The translations under genes and the position numbers were made by a program. The notes below the pieces were generated by a model. The model did no database searches. It had not been told where the DNA came from and saw nothing but the letters and a program-made list of their open reading frames with translations. From NCBI GenBank assembly GCA_963777695.1, contig CAVZRC010000003.1:3472001-3536000 (forward strand): 64,000 nucleotides of DNA, given 5' to 3'. Origin of the DNA: CAVZRC01 sp963777695 (lineage in GTDB: Bacteria; Planctomycetota; Planctomycetia; Isosphaerales; Isosphaeraceae). Below, piece after piece: positions 1 to 11,085 of this stretch. How positions within the stretch are numbered: the stretch's first letter is position 1; every line of letters begins with the position of its first letter.

Positions 1-86
1 CGGTGCCGGGCGCGGATTCGCTCGACCGCGGCCCGTTGCGCTTCCGTGGGATTCTCCGTCCCGGTCCGGCTGCGAATGGCATCCAC
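1..86 (-). CDS. Partial CDS, N-terminus only, unknown
   Basis: A leftward reading frame opens at a GTG at 86 and runs off the left edge of the window. It encodes about 28 residues (VDAIRSRTGTENPTEAQRAA and on), predicted helical. A GAGAGGAG ribosome binding site lies about 9 nt before the GTG; a TTG two codons upstream is possible but sits too close to that site. It starts 21 nt after the stop of the small ORF at 108-221, which suggests one leftward transcript. Too little is visible to assign a function. Confidence 0.4.
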   Translation of the reverse strand, partial: MDAIRSRTGTENPTEAQRAAVERIRARH

Positions 87-107
87 GATCAATTGCTCCT
101 CTCAGTT

Positions 108-221
108 TTAATCCGGCGGTGGGACATCGTTCGCCATCTTCAGTCGGATCACGACCACTCCGCTCTCTTCATCAAGTTCGCCGACAACAATGATATAACG
201 GCCGGTTGACGGGGCGACCAT
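108..221 (-). CDS. Small hypothetical protein or gene remnant
   Basis: A 37-codon leftward frame encodes MVAPSTGRYIIVVGELDEES followed by VVVIRLKMANDVPPPD. It alternates beta-like hydrophobic residues with acidic turns, as a folded small domain would. The frame stays open upstream to about 266, with an alternative TTG start at 242, so it may be the tail of a longer decayed gene. No good ribosome binding site precedes the ATG. It lies just upstream of the partial gene at 1-86 on the same strand. I do not recognise the family. Confidence 0.3.
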   Translation of the reverse strand: MVAPSTGRYIIVVGELDEESGVVVIRLKMANDVPPPD

Positions 222-458
222 CTTGGGCAGGCCTCGCGTCAATCGTAAGATGAGTTGAACGTGGCATGGTGATTATGCTTAAGGCCCGCTCGGACGGCGA
301 GCCCCAGGAATGCCTCCGCGGCGGCTCCGTAAACGACGCCGGCACAGCCAGCTCGTCCCCAGCCACCCGTCCACGCACTCTTCCCGTAGGTTGAGCCGCT
401 CCTCTTCATCGGCTCCACGAATCTTCCCGGATCGCCTCCGAGGTCCGAAGGGGATCCC

Positions 459-1142
459 ATGTACAAACCCAAGCCGGAGAAGACCATTGCACAGCTCTTC
501 GAGGAGTTCCTGGCCGATCAGAAGTCCAGGCTCAGTTCGAAGACCTACTCCCGATACGAACAGAGCATCCACCTTTATCGGTCGTACCTCGAGAGTTACT
601 GGCCAAACCACGACCAGAAGGAATACAACGCAATCACCAAGGCCGGGGGTACCTATTGCGAGTCCTTCGGCGCCGAGGACATCACCTCCGGATTCTCCGA
701 GTTCCTCGGCTATTTCATGCCCATGAAGGTCATCGGCAGCGATGAGACGATGAAGGCCGCGGGGACGGTCATCAAGAAGCTGTCCAAGTGGCTGGTCGCG
801 AAAGGCTACATCGAGGACGATGAGGTGACCAGCGAGAGAGTTCGTGAGTCCGCCCGCGACCTGCCCGCCACCCAGAAACTCTTCGACGCCCTGTGCGACT
901 GGATCGATGAGGACGATCCGGTCAACTCCCCGAGGAACGTCGAGGGCCACTTCTTGATCCACCGGATCGGGCCGAAGGAAATCTGGCTGGAGCCGTTCAT
1001 GACCGGCGACCCGGTACTCGGTCCCATCCCGGTCTCCGCGAAGATCGCCCGAGCTTGCAAGGTCGGCTGGAACATCGGCGGCGCGGTCGCCTCGACGAAG
1101 AAGGGCTGGCGGCTGGTCGAGGTCTGGAACGTCTCACCATAG
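459..1142 (+). CDS. Hypothetical protein with integrase-like SAM fold
   Basis: A 227-residue soluble protein. Residues about 8-130 (TIAQLFEEFLADQK, then KTYSRYEQSIHLYRSYLESY, then a helix ending KKLSKWLVAKGYI) resemble the N-terminal core-binding SAM-like domain of tyrosine recombinases. There is no catalytic domain: the R-HxxR-Y residues are absent, so it is not itself an integrase. The C-terminal 70 residues end in a compact region with GWRLVEVW. The ATG follows a purine-rich GAAGGGG site 5 nt upstream. It stands alone next to a repeat-rich island, and the function is unknown. Confidence 0.75.
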   Translation: MYKPKPEKTIAQLFEEFLADQKSRLSSKTYSRYEQSIHLYRSYLESYWPNHDQKEYNAITKAGGTYCESFGAEDITSGFSEFLGYFMPMKVIGSDETMKAAGTVIKKLSKWLVAKGYIEDDEVTSERVRESARDLPATQKLFDALCDWIDEDDPVNSPRNVEGHFLIHRIGPKEIWLEPFMTGDPVLGPIPVSAKIARACKVGWNIGGAVASTKKGWRLVEVWNVSP

Positions 1143-1340
1143 ACCGCGTTGCTCGCAACCAGCGTCGTCTCCAACAGCCGATCCCACCTCCTCGAGAATT
1201 CAGGAACCGGGCGCGCAAAGCCCTGGCGAGTTTCTATACTTACCGTGTCGGGGCTTCCTGATCGCGTTCGGGGTGCGCAATCAAGTTGCGAAAGGGATAC
1301 TCTTGAGCCGAATGGTAAGCCACAACGAACGCAACTCCGC

Positions 1341-1445
1341 GAAACGAACCATCATGAATCCTTGGCTGCACCCAACCTCGAAAAACCTGGCGGATCGTGC
1401 GTGCGTGGTCTCTCGTCTCGGCGTTGATTTTCAGAAGAACCCAAG
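1341..1445 (+). repeat. Dispersed direct repeat, copy 1
   Basis: First of three diverged copies. Landmarks in order are ACGAACCATCATGAATCC, TGGCTGCACCCAACCTC, GGATCGTGCGTGCGTGG and a closing TTTTCAGAAGAACCCA. Confidence 0.6.
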
Positions 1446-1493
1446 GCCCATCCAGCGGCGGGCCTGACAACCACGACCAGTCTGGCCCTCAAG

Positions 1494-1640
1494 AATCGAG
1501 CAAACGAACCCAAGTATCTGATTGAATGTTCAGGATAAAGTTCCTCGGTATTACCGAAATCGAGCAAAAGAACCCAGGTTTATGATCGAATGTTCAATAC
1601 AAACTCGTCGATACATCAAATCAAGCAAACGAACTACCAC
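1494..1640 (+). repeat. Imperfect tandem repeat of 61-64 bp
   Basis: Units begin at 1494, 1558 and (truncated) 1619 with AATCGAGCAAA(C/A)GAAC. The first two share an AA-rich body around GATTGAATGTTCA / GATCGAATGTTCA. The third unit runs straight into dispersed repeat copy 2. Confidence 0.65.
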
Positions 1641-1729
1641 GAAAGCTTGGTTGCACCCGGCCTGTGCCATTGGCGGATAGTGCATGCACGGCCGCATCTG
1701 TCCGCATCAGTTCTCCGAGGAACCCAAGC
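1625..1729 (+). repeat. Dispersed direct repeat, copy 2
   Basis: Second diverged copy, with GAACTACCACGAAAGCTTGG, TTGCACCC, GGATAGTGCATGCACGGCCGC and the closing GAGGAACCCA, in the same order as copies 1 and 3. Confidence 0.6.
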
Positions 1730-1779
1730 TTCGCACGATTTTCAAATTTTTCAACTTTCGACATAACCTTTGGAACAGA

Positions 1780-1872
1780 CTGTCATGAAAGCTCGGTTGC
1801 ACCCAACCTCACAAAATACATGGTTCGTGCGTGCATGGCCGCTATTGTCTGATAATTTCAGAGGAACCCACA
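1780..1872 (+). repeat. Dispersed direct repeat, copy 3
   Basis: Third diverged copy. It has CTGTCATGAAAGCTCGG, TTGCACCCAACCTC, GGTTCGTGCGTGCATGGCCGC and a closing TTTCAGAGGAACCCA. It ends about 200 bp before the start of the giant TPR gene. Confidence 0.6.
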
Positions 1873-2068
1873 GACTCTCCCGTGATACATTTTGTCCGCA
1901 GCACCTTTTCCCCAGATCGGCACACCAAGAATCCTCTTTTGCATCGACCCGATGAGGAAGCAATTCGTTGCGGCTATCTTGCGCAGGACTCACGACAATC
2001 GTAAGATGGTCAACGCGGCGGCTGCAATTGGCAGCCAATCGGCATCTGCAATCTCGAGGGCGGCATCA

Positions 2069-2604
2069 ATGGTCAGGCATCCGGGATCGGCTCGACGGCT
2101 CTGGCTCTGGGGGATCATCGTCGGGCTGACGCTCGGCATCGGGCATCCGGCGTCGGCACAGCGGCCGGATCGTCCGGCGTCGGACGATCCGGCCGCCGCC
2201 GAGGAGGTGCGCGAACAACGTGCCACGCAGCGGTTCCTGTCGCTCCTCGAGAAGAACCCCAGGCGCGGCACTGCGCTCGACCGCGTCTACGGCTACCATG
2301 TCGAACGCGGCACCCTCGATGCCTTCATCAAGTCCGAACGCGACCGGACCGCCAAGGATCCCAAGGACGGCACCGCCTGGCTGATCCTTGGCCTGCTCGA
2401 ATTCCAGCGAGGTCAGGACGCCGCCGCCGTCGCCGCCCTCCGACAGGCCGAGACCCATCGGCCCCAGGATGCCCTGCCCGCCTACTATCTCGGCCAGGCC
2501 CTGGTCCTGGTCGGCCAGCCCGAACAGGCCGCCGACGCCTTCGAGCGCGCCTTGCAACGCAAGCCGCCGCGCAACGACCTGATGGAGATCTTCCAGGCGC
2601 TGGG
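2069..2604 (+). CDS. Giant exported TPR protein, N-terminal segment
   Basis: Start of one very large gene whose reading frame continues, with four frame breaks, to 13992 (about 3,970 codons). The ATG at 2069 is chosen because it gives a typical signal peptide: RRLWLWGIIVGLTLGIGHPASA with cleavage after SAQ. A GAGGG site lies just upstream. Residues from about 35 are helical TPR-like pairs such as LGLLEFQRGQDAAAVAALRQ and YYLGQALVLVGQPEQAADAF. The frame is lost at GGGCGCGTC near 2604, where adding one base restores QALGRVYQRTQKND. The protein is expected in the periplasm or outer cell space. TPR arrays usually scaffold protein complexes; the partner is unknown. Confidence 0.8.
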
Positions 2605-5600
2605 CGCGTCTACCAGCGCACCCAGAAGAACGATCAGGCGCTCAAGGTCTGGAGCCGGCTCGAGGCCCTGTTCCCCGACGATGCCCGCATCCAGGAGCAG
2701 ATCGCCTCGGCACTCGCCGAGGAGGACCAGCCCGCCCAGGCCCTGCCCCGCTACGAGGCGCTGGCGAAGAAGGTCACCGACCCGTTCCGCCAGGTGCAAC
2801 TGGCGATGCAGGCCGCCGAGCTGAAAGTGCGGCTGGGCCGCGGCGAGGAGGCGTTGAAGGACTTCGAAGCCATGCTGGCGAAGCTCCGGCCCGATAGCTG
2901 GCTTCACAAGGAAGTCCGCCGGAAGATCGAGGAAGTCTTCCTGCGAAACGACGATTCGGCGGGCCTGGTCTCGTACTACGAGAATCGGACCAAGAAGGAG
3001 CCCGAGGACGTCGAGGCGCTGGTGCGGCTGGGTCGGACGCTCGCCGGCATGGGACGGATCGCCGAGGCGCAGGGCTGGTACGAGAAGGCCATCAAGCTGG
3101 CCCCGAGTCGTCGCGAGTTGCGGCTGGCCTTGATCAGCCAGCTCGCGGCCGACCAGAAATACGCCGACGCGGCGGCCCAGTACGAGGCGCTCGACCGCTC
3201 GGATCCGAACAACCCGGACACATTGCGGGACTGGGGTGGGCTCGTACTCCGCGACGTCTCCAGGCCCCAGGCCGAGCGGAGGGCCGCCGCGGCGGCCATC
3301 TGGCGCAAGCTGATGGATCAGAAGCCGAATGATCCGGTGACCACCGCCCAGGTCGCCGATTTGCTGCGGTCGGCGGAGCTGGTCGAAGAGGCGCTGGCAC
3401 TCTATCGCAAGGCCAGCGAGCAGGCACCCGGCAATCCCCAGTATTTCGAGTATCTCGGCGAATACCTGCACCAGCTCAAGCGTCCGGCCGAGGCGATGGC
3501 CGCCTGGGGGAAGCTCGCGGACGGTCCCAACCGATCGGCCAGGAACCTGGGCCGGCTCGGCGAGGTCCTGGCCGGTTTCGGCTATCTCAAGGAAGCGGTC
3601 GGCCCGCTGGGCGAGGCCGTCAAGCTCGACGCGGAGGATTTCGACCTGAGGCTCAAGCTGGCCGAGCTCTGGCACCGGCTGGAGAACTACGACGAGGCGG
3701 ACGTCCAGCTCGCCGCGGCGGCGAAGCTGGCCGAGAAGGACGAGCAGAAGACGGCCGTACTGGAGTCGCGGGTCAAGAACGACCTGGCCGCCAACCGGCT
3801 GCCGCAGAAGATCGCCGCCCTGCGCAAGGAGCTGGAGGCCGGCCGGGGTGCGACGGCCGCGGGCTGGTCGGCGCTGGCCCGCTATCTCGAGGCCGACGGC
3901 AAGTTGCCCGAGGCCGTCCGGGCCGCCGACCGCGCCGTGACGGTCGAACCCCGCTCGATCCCCGCCTGGGCGATGGCCGCCCGGCTCCGCGAGTCGGCCG
4001 GCAACCTCGCCGATGCCGCCGATGCCCTCCGCCGCCTCGCCGAGATCGATCGGCGCAACCGGACCGAGTACCTCACCGGGATCGCCAAGCTCGAGTCGCG
4101 GCTGGGTCGGGTCAACGCGGCGCTCAAGGCCGGTCGCGACCTGCTCGCCGCCGCACCGGGAAATCCCGAGAGCTACGAGTTCTTCTCACAGCTGTGCTTC
4201 CAGCTCGGGCGGTCCGAGGAGGGCCTCGACGCCCTCCGACGCGCCGTCCGGGTCAACCCGAACGACACCAAGATCACCCTCACGCTGGCCGAGACCCTCG
4301 CCGGGATGTACCGGACCGATGAGGCGATCGAGATGTACTGGCGGGCCTTCGACAAGGCCGGCGAGCTCGATGAGAAGCTGGGGGTCGTCAGCAAGCTCAC
4401 CGAGCTGTACCTCCAGCGCAACCAGTTCGACCGACTCCTGACTCGCCTCCAGCACCAGGAGCGCGACGCGAGGGCCGTCGGTGGGGCAGGCGCCGGCCAG
4501 ACGCAGCAACGCGACGTGGCCATCTGCCGGGCGCAAGCTTATGCGTCCTCGGGCGACCTCGGCGCCGCGCGGGCCGAGATCGAGCCGCTCCTGGCCGCCA
4601 ACCCCCGCGATACCAAGCTCCTCCACCAGCTCTCCAAACTGGCCGAGGACGAGGGCGACCTCGAAGGCGCCGCGCGGTATCAGAAGCAGTTCAATGACCT
4701 CGCCTCGACCGACGAGAGCACGGCGCGGCTCGCCCAGCTTTATGCTCGCTACGGCGAGCTGGAGGAGGCCCAGGCGGTCTGGTCGAAGATGGCCTCGGAC
4801 AAGAACGAGTCGTCGCATCGCATCCTCCAGGCGATCGACAGCCTGATCGGCCACCGGAAGGTCCAGCCGGTGGTCGAGATCACCGAGACCATGGTCCGCA
4901 AGGAGCCCGGCGACTGGGAGGCGCTCTACCGGCAGGGCGAGGCCCTGGCGGAGCTGAGGAAGCCCGAAGCGGCCGAGCGGGCGTTCCGCGCCCTGTTGGC
5001 GCTGGGCGTCGCCGACGACGAGAAGAGCGCGATCATCAAGGCGCGCACCCGGGACGCGAAGCTCCAGGGCGAAGGGGCCCGGCAATCGTCGACCATCCGC
5101 AAGGCCAGCGTCCCGCTCGAGGATCGCGTCGGCCAGGTCTACGAGATGCGCATGGCCTGCCAGCTCGAGAGCTATTCCTACTACCTCTACACCGGGCAGA
5201 CTTCGGCCTGGGCGCCGCAGGACTTCGGCCAGGCGCGAATGGCCGCCCTGGGCTGGGTCCTCGGCCTGGCCGAGCGGGTCAGCTCGGCGAAGGGCGATGA
5301 GGTCGTCGCGACGTTTCGCAAGGCCGCGGAGAGGACGCCGGTCGACGTCCGCGACCTCTGGGACTGGTTCTACCTCTGCGAGATGCGCTACGACAACGCC
5401 GGGGCGTTCGCCGCCGCCCGGGCGCTGACTCGAGCCGCGCCGACCGACCCGCTGGCCCTCTGGGCCTACCTCTACGCGACCGGCGGCCGTCACCTCGGCA
5501 TGGGCATGCGGAACTACTCCAACGCCAGCCGCGGCTCGATGCAGAAGGACAACACACCGCCCCTCGACAAGGACGAACTGGAGCATGTCCTGGCCTGCTA

Positions 5601-6646
5601 CCGGGGACTGCGCACGCGGCGCCCCGAGCTGGCCCAGGCTCAAATCCTCCAGAACGTCGCCGACGAGCTCAAGCGCGCCAAACGGCCCGAGGAGGAGGAG
5701 CGATTCTATCGCGAGGCGATCGCCAGCTCGGCGCAACTCGCCCAGATCGCCGGCGCCTTCACGCTGGCGGCACGACGCGGCGATGTCGACGGGCTGACCC
5801 AGCTCCTCGACCGATACGAGCGGCTCCAGGCCGGCCGGACGATGTCCTACTATTACACCGGCTCGTATTACTTCGGCGGCCCTGGACCGTCCATCTCGCA
5901 GGGGATGAGCATCTGCGCCGATCGGAAGTCCTATGGCGAAGTTCTCAAGCTCCTCGACTACGACCTGGCCGTGCTCCGGCGTCGCATCGAGCGCCAGTCG
6001 CCGGGTGCCGCCGCTCGGGCCAACCGGGCGCGATTCGCATCCCTCGGAACGGGCAATAGTCCCCGGTACCAGGTCTGGGTCGGCAAGACCTATCGGACCG
6101 TGTCGATCGACTTCCCGATGCCGAACGAGTACTTCGACGACACGGCGATCCAGCTCCTCCGCACGGCCTTCGAGCTCTACCGACGTGACGACCTCCTCAG
6201 CGACCTGGTCGGCCATTTCCGCAGCTTAGCCGACGGGGCGCCGACGCCCGCCGATGCCCTCTATCCGCGCCTCTGCCTGAGCTACCTCCTCTGGTGGGAC
6301 GACGACAAGGACGCGGCGATCGCCGAGTTCACCAGGGTGGCCGAGGCGTCGCGCGTCGAGTCTGATCTGAGGCTCGAGCTGGCCGAGCTCCTCGAGCAAC
6401 AGGGCGAGCGGGACGACGCGCTATCGCTGGCCGACGCGGTCCAACCGCTCGACAACGCCACCATGAAGCGTCGCGAGGAGTTGGCCCTGCGCGTCTCGGT
6501 CCTCACCGGCAACATGGACCGGGCCCGACAGGCGGCCGAGCGGCTCTTCGGCCTGCGGCTGGACACCGACACCCAGGTCCGTCTCGCCGGCCAGATGCAC
6601 CAGCTCGGCCTCCATGAGCTGGCCGAGGCCGTCCTGGGCCGCGCCC
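2605..6646 (+). CDS. Giant exported TPR protein, segment 2 (TPR array)
   Basis: Continuation in frame 1 from VYQRTQKNDQALKVWSRLEA. About 1,340 residues of near-continuous TPR helices, with typical W/L-G-Y-A/F-P spacing (for example LVRLGRTLAGMGRIAEAQGW, then YEKAIKLAP). A less regular region around 5140-6120 has tyrosine-rich stretches (SYSYYLYTG; SYYYTGSYYFGG). The frame breaks again near 6646 in GCGCCCGTCGAACGC, where the array resumes as VERAGNKAAALVAMM in frame 2. An ATG-led ORF in this frame begins at 2794, but the frame is clearly coding before it, so 2794 is not a true start. Confidence 0.8.
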
Positions 6647-9600
6647 GTCGAACGCGCCGGCAACAAGGCCGCCGCCCTCGTCGCCATGATGCTCCAGTAC
6701 CAGCGGCAGGACAAGCTCGACGTCGCCGTCCAGGTGGCCATGCAGATCCTCCACTCGACCACCGCGACCCGACAGTCCAACCCGAACGTCTACAATCCCG
6801 ACAACCCCGATGCCGCCCGCACCGCCGCCATCGGCGTCCTCTCCCGATCCGGGCGCCTGGCCCAGCTCATCGACAAGGCTAACGAGCAGCTCAAGAAGAC
6901 CCCCAATGCCATCCAGCTCCACCAGGCGCTGGCCGACTACTACAAGGCCGCCGGGAAGCCGGAAGAATCCCGCGCCGAGCTGGCCAGGATCGTCGCGATC
7001 CGCCCCGAGGACGCCAGCCTCCGCTTCCAGATCGCCCAGCAACTCGTGCAGAACGGACAGGCCGAGGCGGCCGTCGAGCACTACAGGTTCATCCTCAAGA
7101 ACGACCCGTCGTTGCTCTCGCGCTACTTCTACCAGGTCAAGGATGCCTTCCAGCAGGCCAACAAGACCGAAGAACTCCTCGGCCTGGTCGAGCAGCTCGA
7201 CTTGCGCCAGATCGGCCAGCCGTATTACATCATCCAGCTCGTCGGCAGCGTCCTCGCCGACGAGAAGCTCCATGACCGGGCGATGGTCGTCCTGCACAAG
7301 GTCTGGGACGCGTTCCCCGACTATCGCTCCTACCTCTTCTATTACTTGCAAAACGACCAGGTCTGGCAGTATCCCGAGATGTACGAATATGCCCGGGACT
7401 CGGTCATCCCCAGGCCCGAGACGTTCTCCGCGCCGATGCAGTGGGAAGCCTTCGACCTGGTCCTCTCCTCGGGCCAGGACGGGCGGGTGACGACGGTGGT
7501 CTCGAAGATGCTCGACATGGCCGCCTCGCAGGGCAAGCTCGAGGAGCTCTCGGCCCGGGTCGATGGAATGCGCAAGGCCATACCGACCTGGACCGCCGGA
7601 GACGTCCTCCGTGCGCTGATCGATTGCCGACTCGGCCGATTCGATGAGTCCCTGGCGGTCGTCCGACGCTTCCTCGACCAGACGCGGGACGAGCCGCTCT
7701 CGACCACGGTCTTCGGGATCATCGGCGGCGAGCTCGAGGACCACGCCGCGACTCGCGACCTGGCCCTGGCCCTCTACGAGGCCAGCATCTACCGCACGGC
7801 CACCGATGCCTATTCGCGGCTGGACTTCAGGGCCGGGCCGGCGCAGCGGCTGGTCACGATCTACATGAGCGAGGATCGCCCCGATGACGCCCGTCGCGTC
7901 CTGCTCGATTTCATCAAGTATTCCGACGTGTCTTTCTATTATAGCCAGGAATATCAACAGCAGATGAAGCTGAGGGCGCTCGCGGCCGTCGGCGACAAGC
8001 TGGCCGAGCTGGGCTTCTCAACCGACGCCGTCTCGGTCTACGGCCAGGCGCTGGCGATCAATCGGGAGATCCCGGCCGACAGCCCGAACTACATCGGGGA
8101 TCGCGAGTGGCTGGCCCGTCGGTGCCGGGAGGGAGTGACGCGCGTCCTCGACGGCCTGAATCTGGAAAACCTGACCGCCTCCCTCGGCCGGATGATCGCG
8201 GCCGAGAAGGGCGGGACTCCGGCGGCGGCGCCGCCCGAGGCCCTCAAGATCGCCGCGATGGATCGGCCGTCGAACAAGACCAGGAGACCGGACCAGGCCA
8301 TCGACCTGATGGTGCTGGTACACCCGCTCGAGCTGGACAAGGCCCAGGTGCGGAGCCTCCTGGCCGAGGCCATCTCCGGGCCGACCGCGGCGCCGCCGTC
8401 GCCCGAACGGCTCAAGGAGCTCGAGTCGCTCATCGCCGGGGCGGAGGGCCTCCGGAAGGAGCACCCCGACGATTTTTCGGTCGGGATCGCCGAGGCCCTG
8501 CTGGTGATGGCCACCGGCGACACCAAGCGGATCGAGCCGGCGCTGGACCGGCTCGTCGCGATGGTCGAGAGGATCCCGCTCGAAGCCATGCCCGAAGGCG
8601 CACGAGCGAACGCCCGTCAGCGGACCCAGGCGACGCAACAGCTCCCGCTCTGGGTGGTCGCGCGCACGTGCCGGATGCGAGCCGATTCGGGCAAGCTCCG
8701 CGTTGCCGCCGACAAGCTGGCCGCCCGTGCGATCGAGGCCGCCCGTCGACAATCCGACAACCAGGCGCTGATGTCGATGCTCCGCGAGCGGGGCGACCTC
8801 GCGCGGACGCGCGGCGACCGCCCGGCCGCCGAGGCCGAGTGGGTCCGGATGCTCGAGACCGTCATCGAGCCGCCCGGCCGCAAGGCCAGGAAGGATCAGG
8901 CGGCCCCCGCGGCGGCCACCCCGCCCAAGGCCTCCGCGACGGCCCCGCGCGCCACCTCGATGGCCCCGGCAATCCGATCCTTTCCCCCCCTTACGAAGGG
9001 GGGGTCGGGGGGGGGTGTGAGAGCTGAACTCCAGCGACCGGCTCGCCGCAGGATCCGCCTGGCATCATTCCAGCCCGAGCCGGCCGCTCCCAAGGCCAAG
9101 GCCGCCACTCCGAAGTCGAAGGCCGCATCGAGGACTGCCGGCCTGCCGATCCTGACGCTCGATCGCTTCGAGCAGGCGATGCAGATCGCCAAGCTCGCCG
9201 CGGAGCGCGACCTGCCCGAGCTGAACTTCCGCGCCGTCCGCGACGCGCTCCGCGCCGGGCCGCCGGTCTTGCCGACGAATAAGAACGCAGAAAGCCGAGC
9301 GGCGGCCCTGGCCCAGCGGGGAATCGAGGAAGGATCGAACGACCCGATCTCGCCCCGCGTGGTCGCCAACCTGGTCGACCTGGAGCGACTCTGGGAGAAG
9401 CATCATGCGCCGGCCGACCGGGTCTACGAGGTCCTGCGCGGGGCCGTGATGCCGCCCGGCCGTCCCTCCGAGATCTTCCTCTACGCCCCGCCGCCGAACC
9501 CGCGGGCCTTGCTGCGGTCGCGGAGCGCCGGATCGATGCTGGCCGCCTGGGCGGTCCGCGCCGGCAAGGCCGACGACCTGAAGCGGGCCATCGCCGAGCG

Positions 9601-11085
9601 TCAGGGCCAGCCGATGGCCGAGCTCCCCGCCGCCATCCTGACCGCCCAGTTGGCGCTGGCCTCGGGCGATACCGCCGCGACCGTCGCCGCACTCAAGGCG
9701 CTGACTGCCCGGGTCAAGCGAGACACCTTGCGTTCGACGGCCGAGATCGCCTGCCAGGCCGCCCTCCCCGCGCTCGAGCGGCCCCAGCCCGAGCTGGCCG
9801 CCGCAGCCCTCGATGTCCTCGACGCGTGCGCCAAGGGGTTCGAGAGCTCCTATGAACCCGAGCCGCTGGCGACCCTGCTGATCCTCCTGGCCCGCCGTCA
9901 GTTCCAGCTCGGCGACGCGCCCGGGGGCCGCAAGCGACTCGATGCCTACATCGAGACGATGGAGAAGAATGCGAGTCGATATGGAGGCGGCGACTATCCG
10001 GTCCTGCTCCGCAAACAGCAATACCAGCGCGTGGCCTCCGAGTACGCCCGCGCCGGCCTCTGGCCCGACTCGCTGGCCGCGCTGGGCCGGTTCGTCGACG
10101 CCCCGGTCTATTCCGGCGGCGATCCCCCGGTCACCGACGCCCTCGTGCGGCTGATCCGCCAGCTCGCCGCCTCCCCCGCCAAGGATCGATACGAGACGCT
10201 CCACGCCTGGACCATGCCGACCAAGGATCGGCAGGTCGTGCGGATCCTGGCATCCCAGTCGGCGCGCGACGTCTCCCCGGACATCTTCTCGCGGTCCGAG
10301 GCCGTCTCCAGACCGGAGGCCGCCCAGGCCGGCGGACGCATCGACGACAGCGTGATCAGCACGGCCGCGGCGTTGATCGACGCGGCGCGTCATGCCGGGA
10401 TGCTCGACAAGCTCGCCGAAGAGACCCGCGCGGCGGCCGATCAGAAAGTCGAGAACGCCGAGGCCCTTTACGCCCTCGTCGAGCTGGCTCGAGGCCAGGG
10501 CCCGAAGGTGATCCCGCGGATCGAGGCCCGCCTGGCCACCCTGATCAAGGAAAATCGGGAGCGTGCCGATGAGAAGCCCAAGATTGTAACTCCGGCGGTC
10601 AACGCCGTCGCGACCAATGCCTCGGATCGGAAGAAGATGATCTTCCCCTGGAGCGACTACCTGGTGGCCCGGGCGTCGCTCCGCGGCGACGACCCTGCGA
10701 TCGGCGGCCTCGGCCTGCGCCTGAGCCGGGCCCTGCTCGAACGGGCCCAGCAGGTCAACGACTGGGGCGTGCTCGCATGTCTGCGCGGCGATCTGGCCGA
10801 GGCCGCCGCCCGACACGTCGGCGACGCGAAAGGCCTGACAGCCTCCATCCCGCCCGGTTGGCACACCGCGGATCTCAGGCCGAACGCGGAGCTCCTGGAT
10901 ACCGGGTCGCCCACCTACTGGGTCGCCCACCAGGGATATGTCGCCCATCCGTCCGGGTCATCGACCGATCTCCTCATGTTCGACTATCCCCTCGCCGGCT
11001 CCTACGAGGTCTCAATCGAGGGCTACGCCGGCCCATGGGCCGGCTCGGCGGTCGTCCATGACGGATTGTCGATCCTGCCCTCCCC
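6647..11085 (+). CDS. Giant exported TPR protein, segment 3
   Basis: Continuation in frame 2 from VERAGNKAAALVAMMLQYQR. It carries more TPRs (for example IQLHQALADYYKAAGKPEES) to about residue 2,200 of the whole protein, then an Ala/Pro/Lys-rich linker (about 8870-9140). The linker contains an in-frame palindromic insertion that reads FPPLTKGGSGGG. A second helical repeat block follows, then the start of a beta-rich C-terminal region (TDLLMFDYPLAGSYEVSIEG). The frame is lost in TCCCCGG near 11085 and resumes in frame 3 as RFNGSANVSSVGQGET. Confidence 0.8.
8979..9017 (+). repeat. Palindromic G/C-run element inserted in coding frame
   Basis: A perfect palindrome (seven C, TTACGAA, seven G, at 8984-9004) followed by a second G run sits inside the giant TPR gene. 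It is translated in frame as FPPLTKGGSGGG. Short elements with this translation recur in many bacterial genomes, so this is probably a small mobile or REP-like repeat tolerated in a disordered linker. The family link comes from memory, not a search. Confidence 0.55.

Larger units (their letters stand above)
1143..2068. other. Gene-free island rich in degenerate repeats
   Basis: This 926-bp stretch has no convincing coding frame and is visibly more AT-rich than its surroundings. It holds three diverged copies of a 90-105-bp direct repeat and a tandem repeat of about 62 bp, described separately. It precedes the giant TPR gene and may contain its promoter, but no clear promoter motif stands out. 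Confidence 0.55.

Noticed and set aside
459..1142. Tyrosine recombinase/integrase
   Set aside because: Only the SAM-like N-terminal fold is present; the catalytic Arg, His and Tyr motifs are absent.
4186..6216. 676-codon minus-strand ORF
   Set aside because: Antisense shadow of the TPR array; the sense translation shows clear TPR periodicity.
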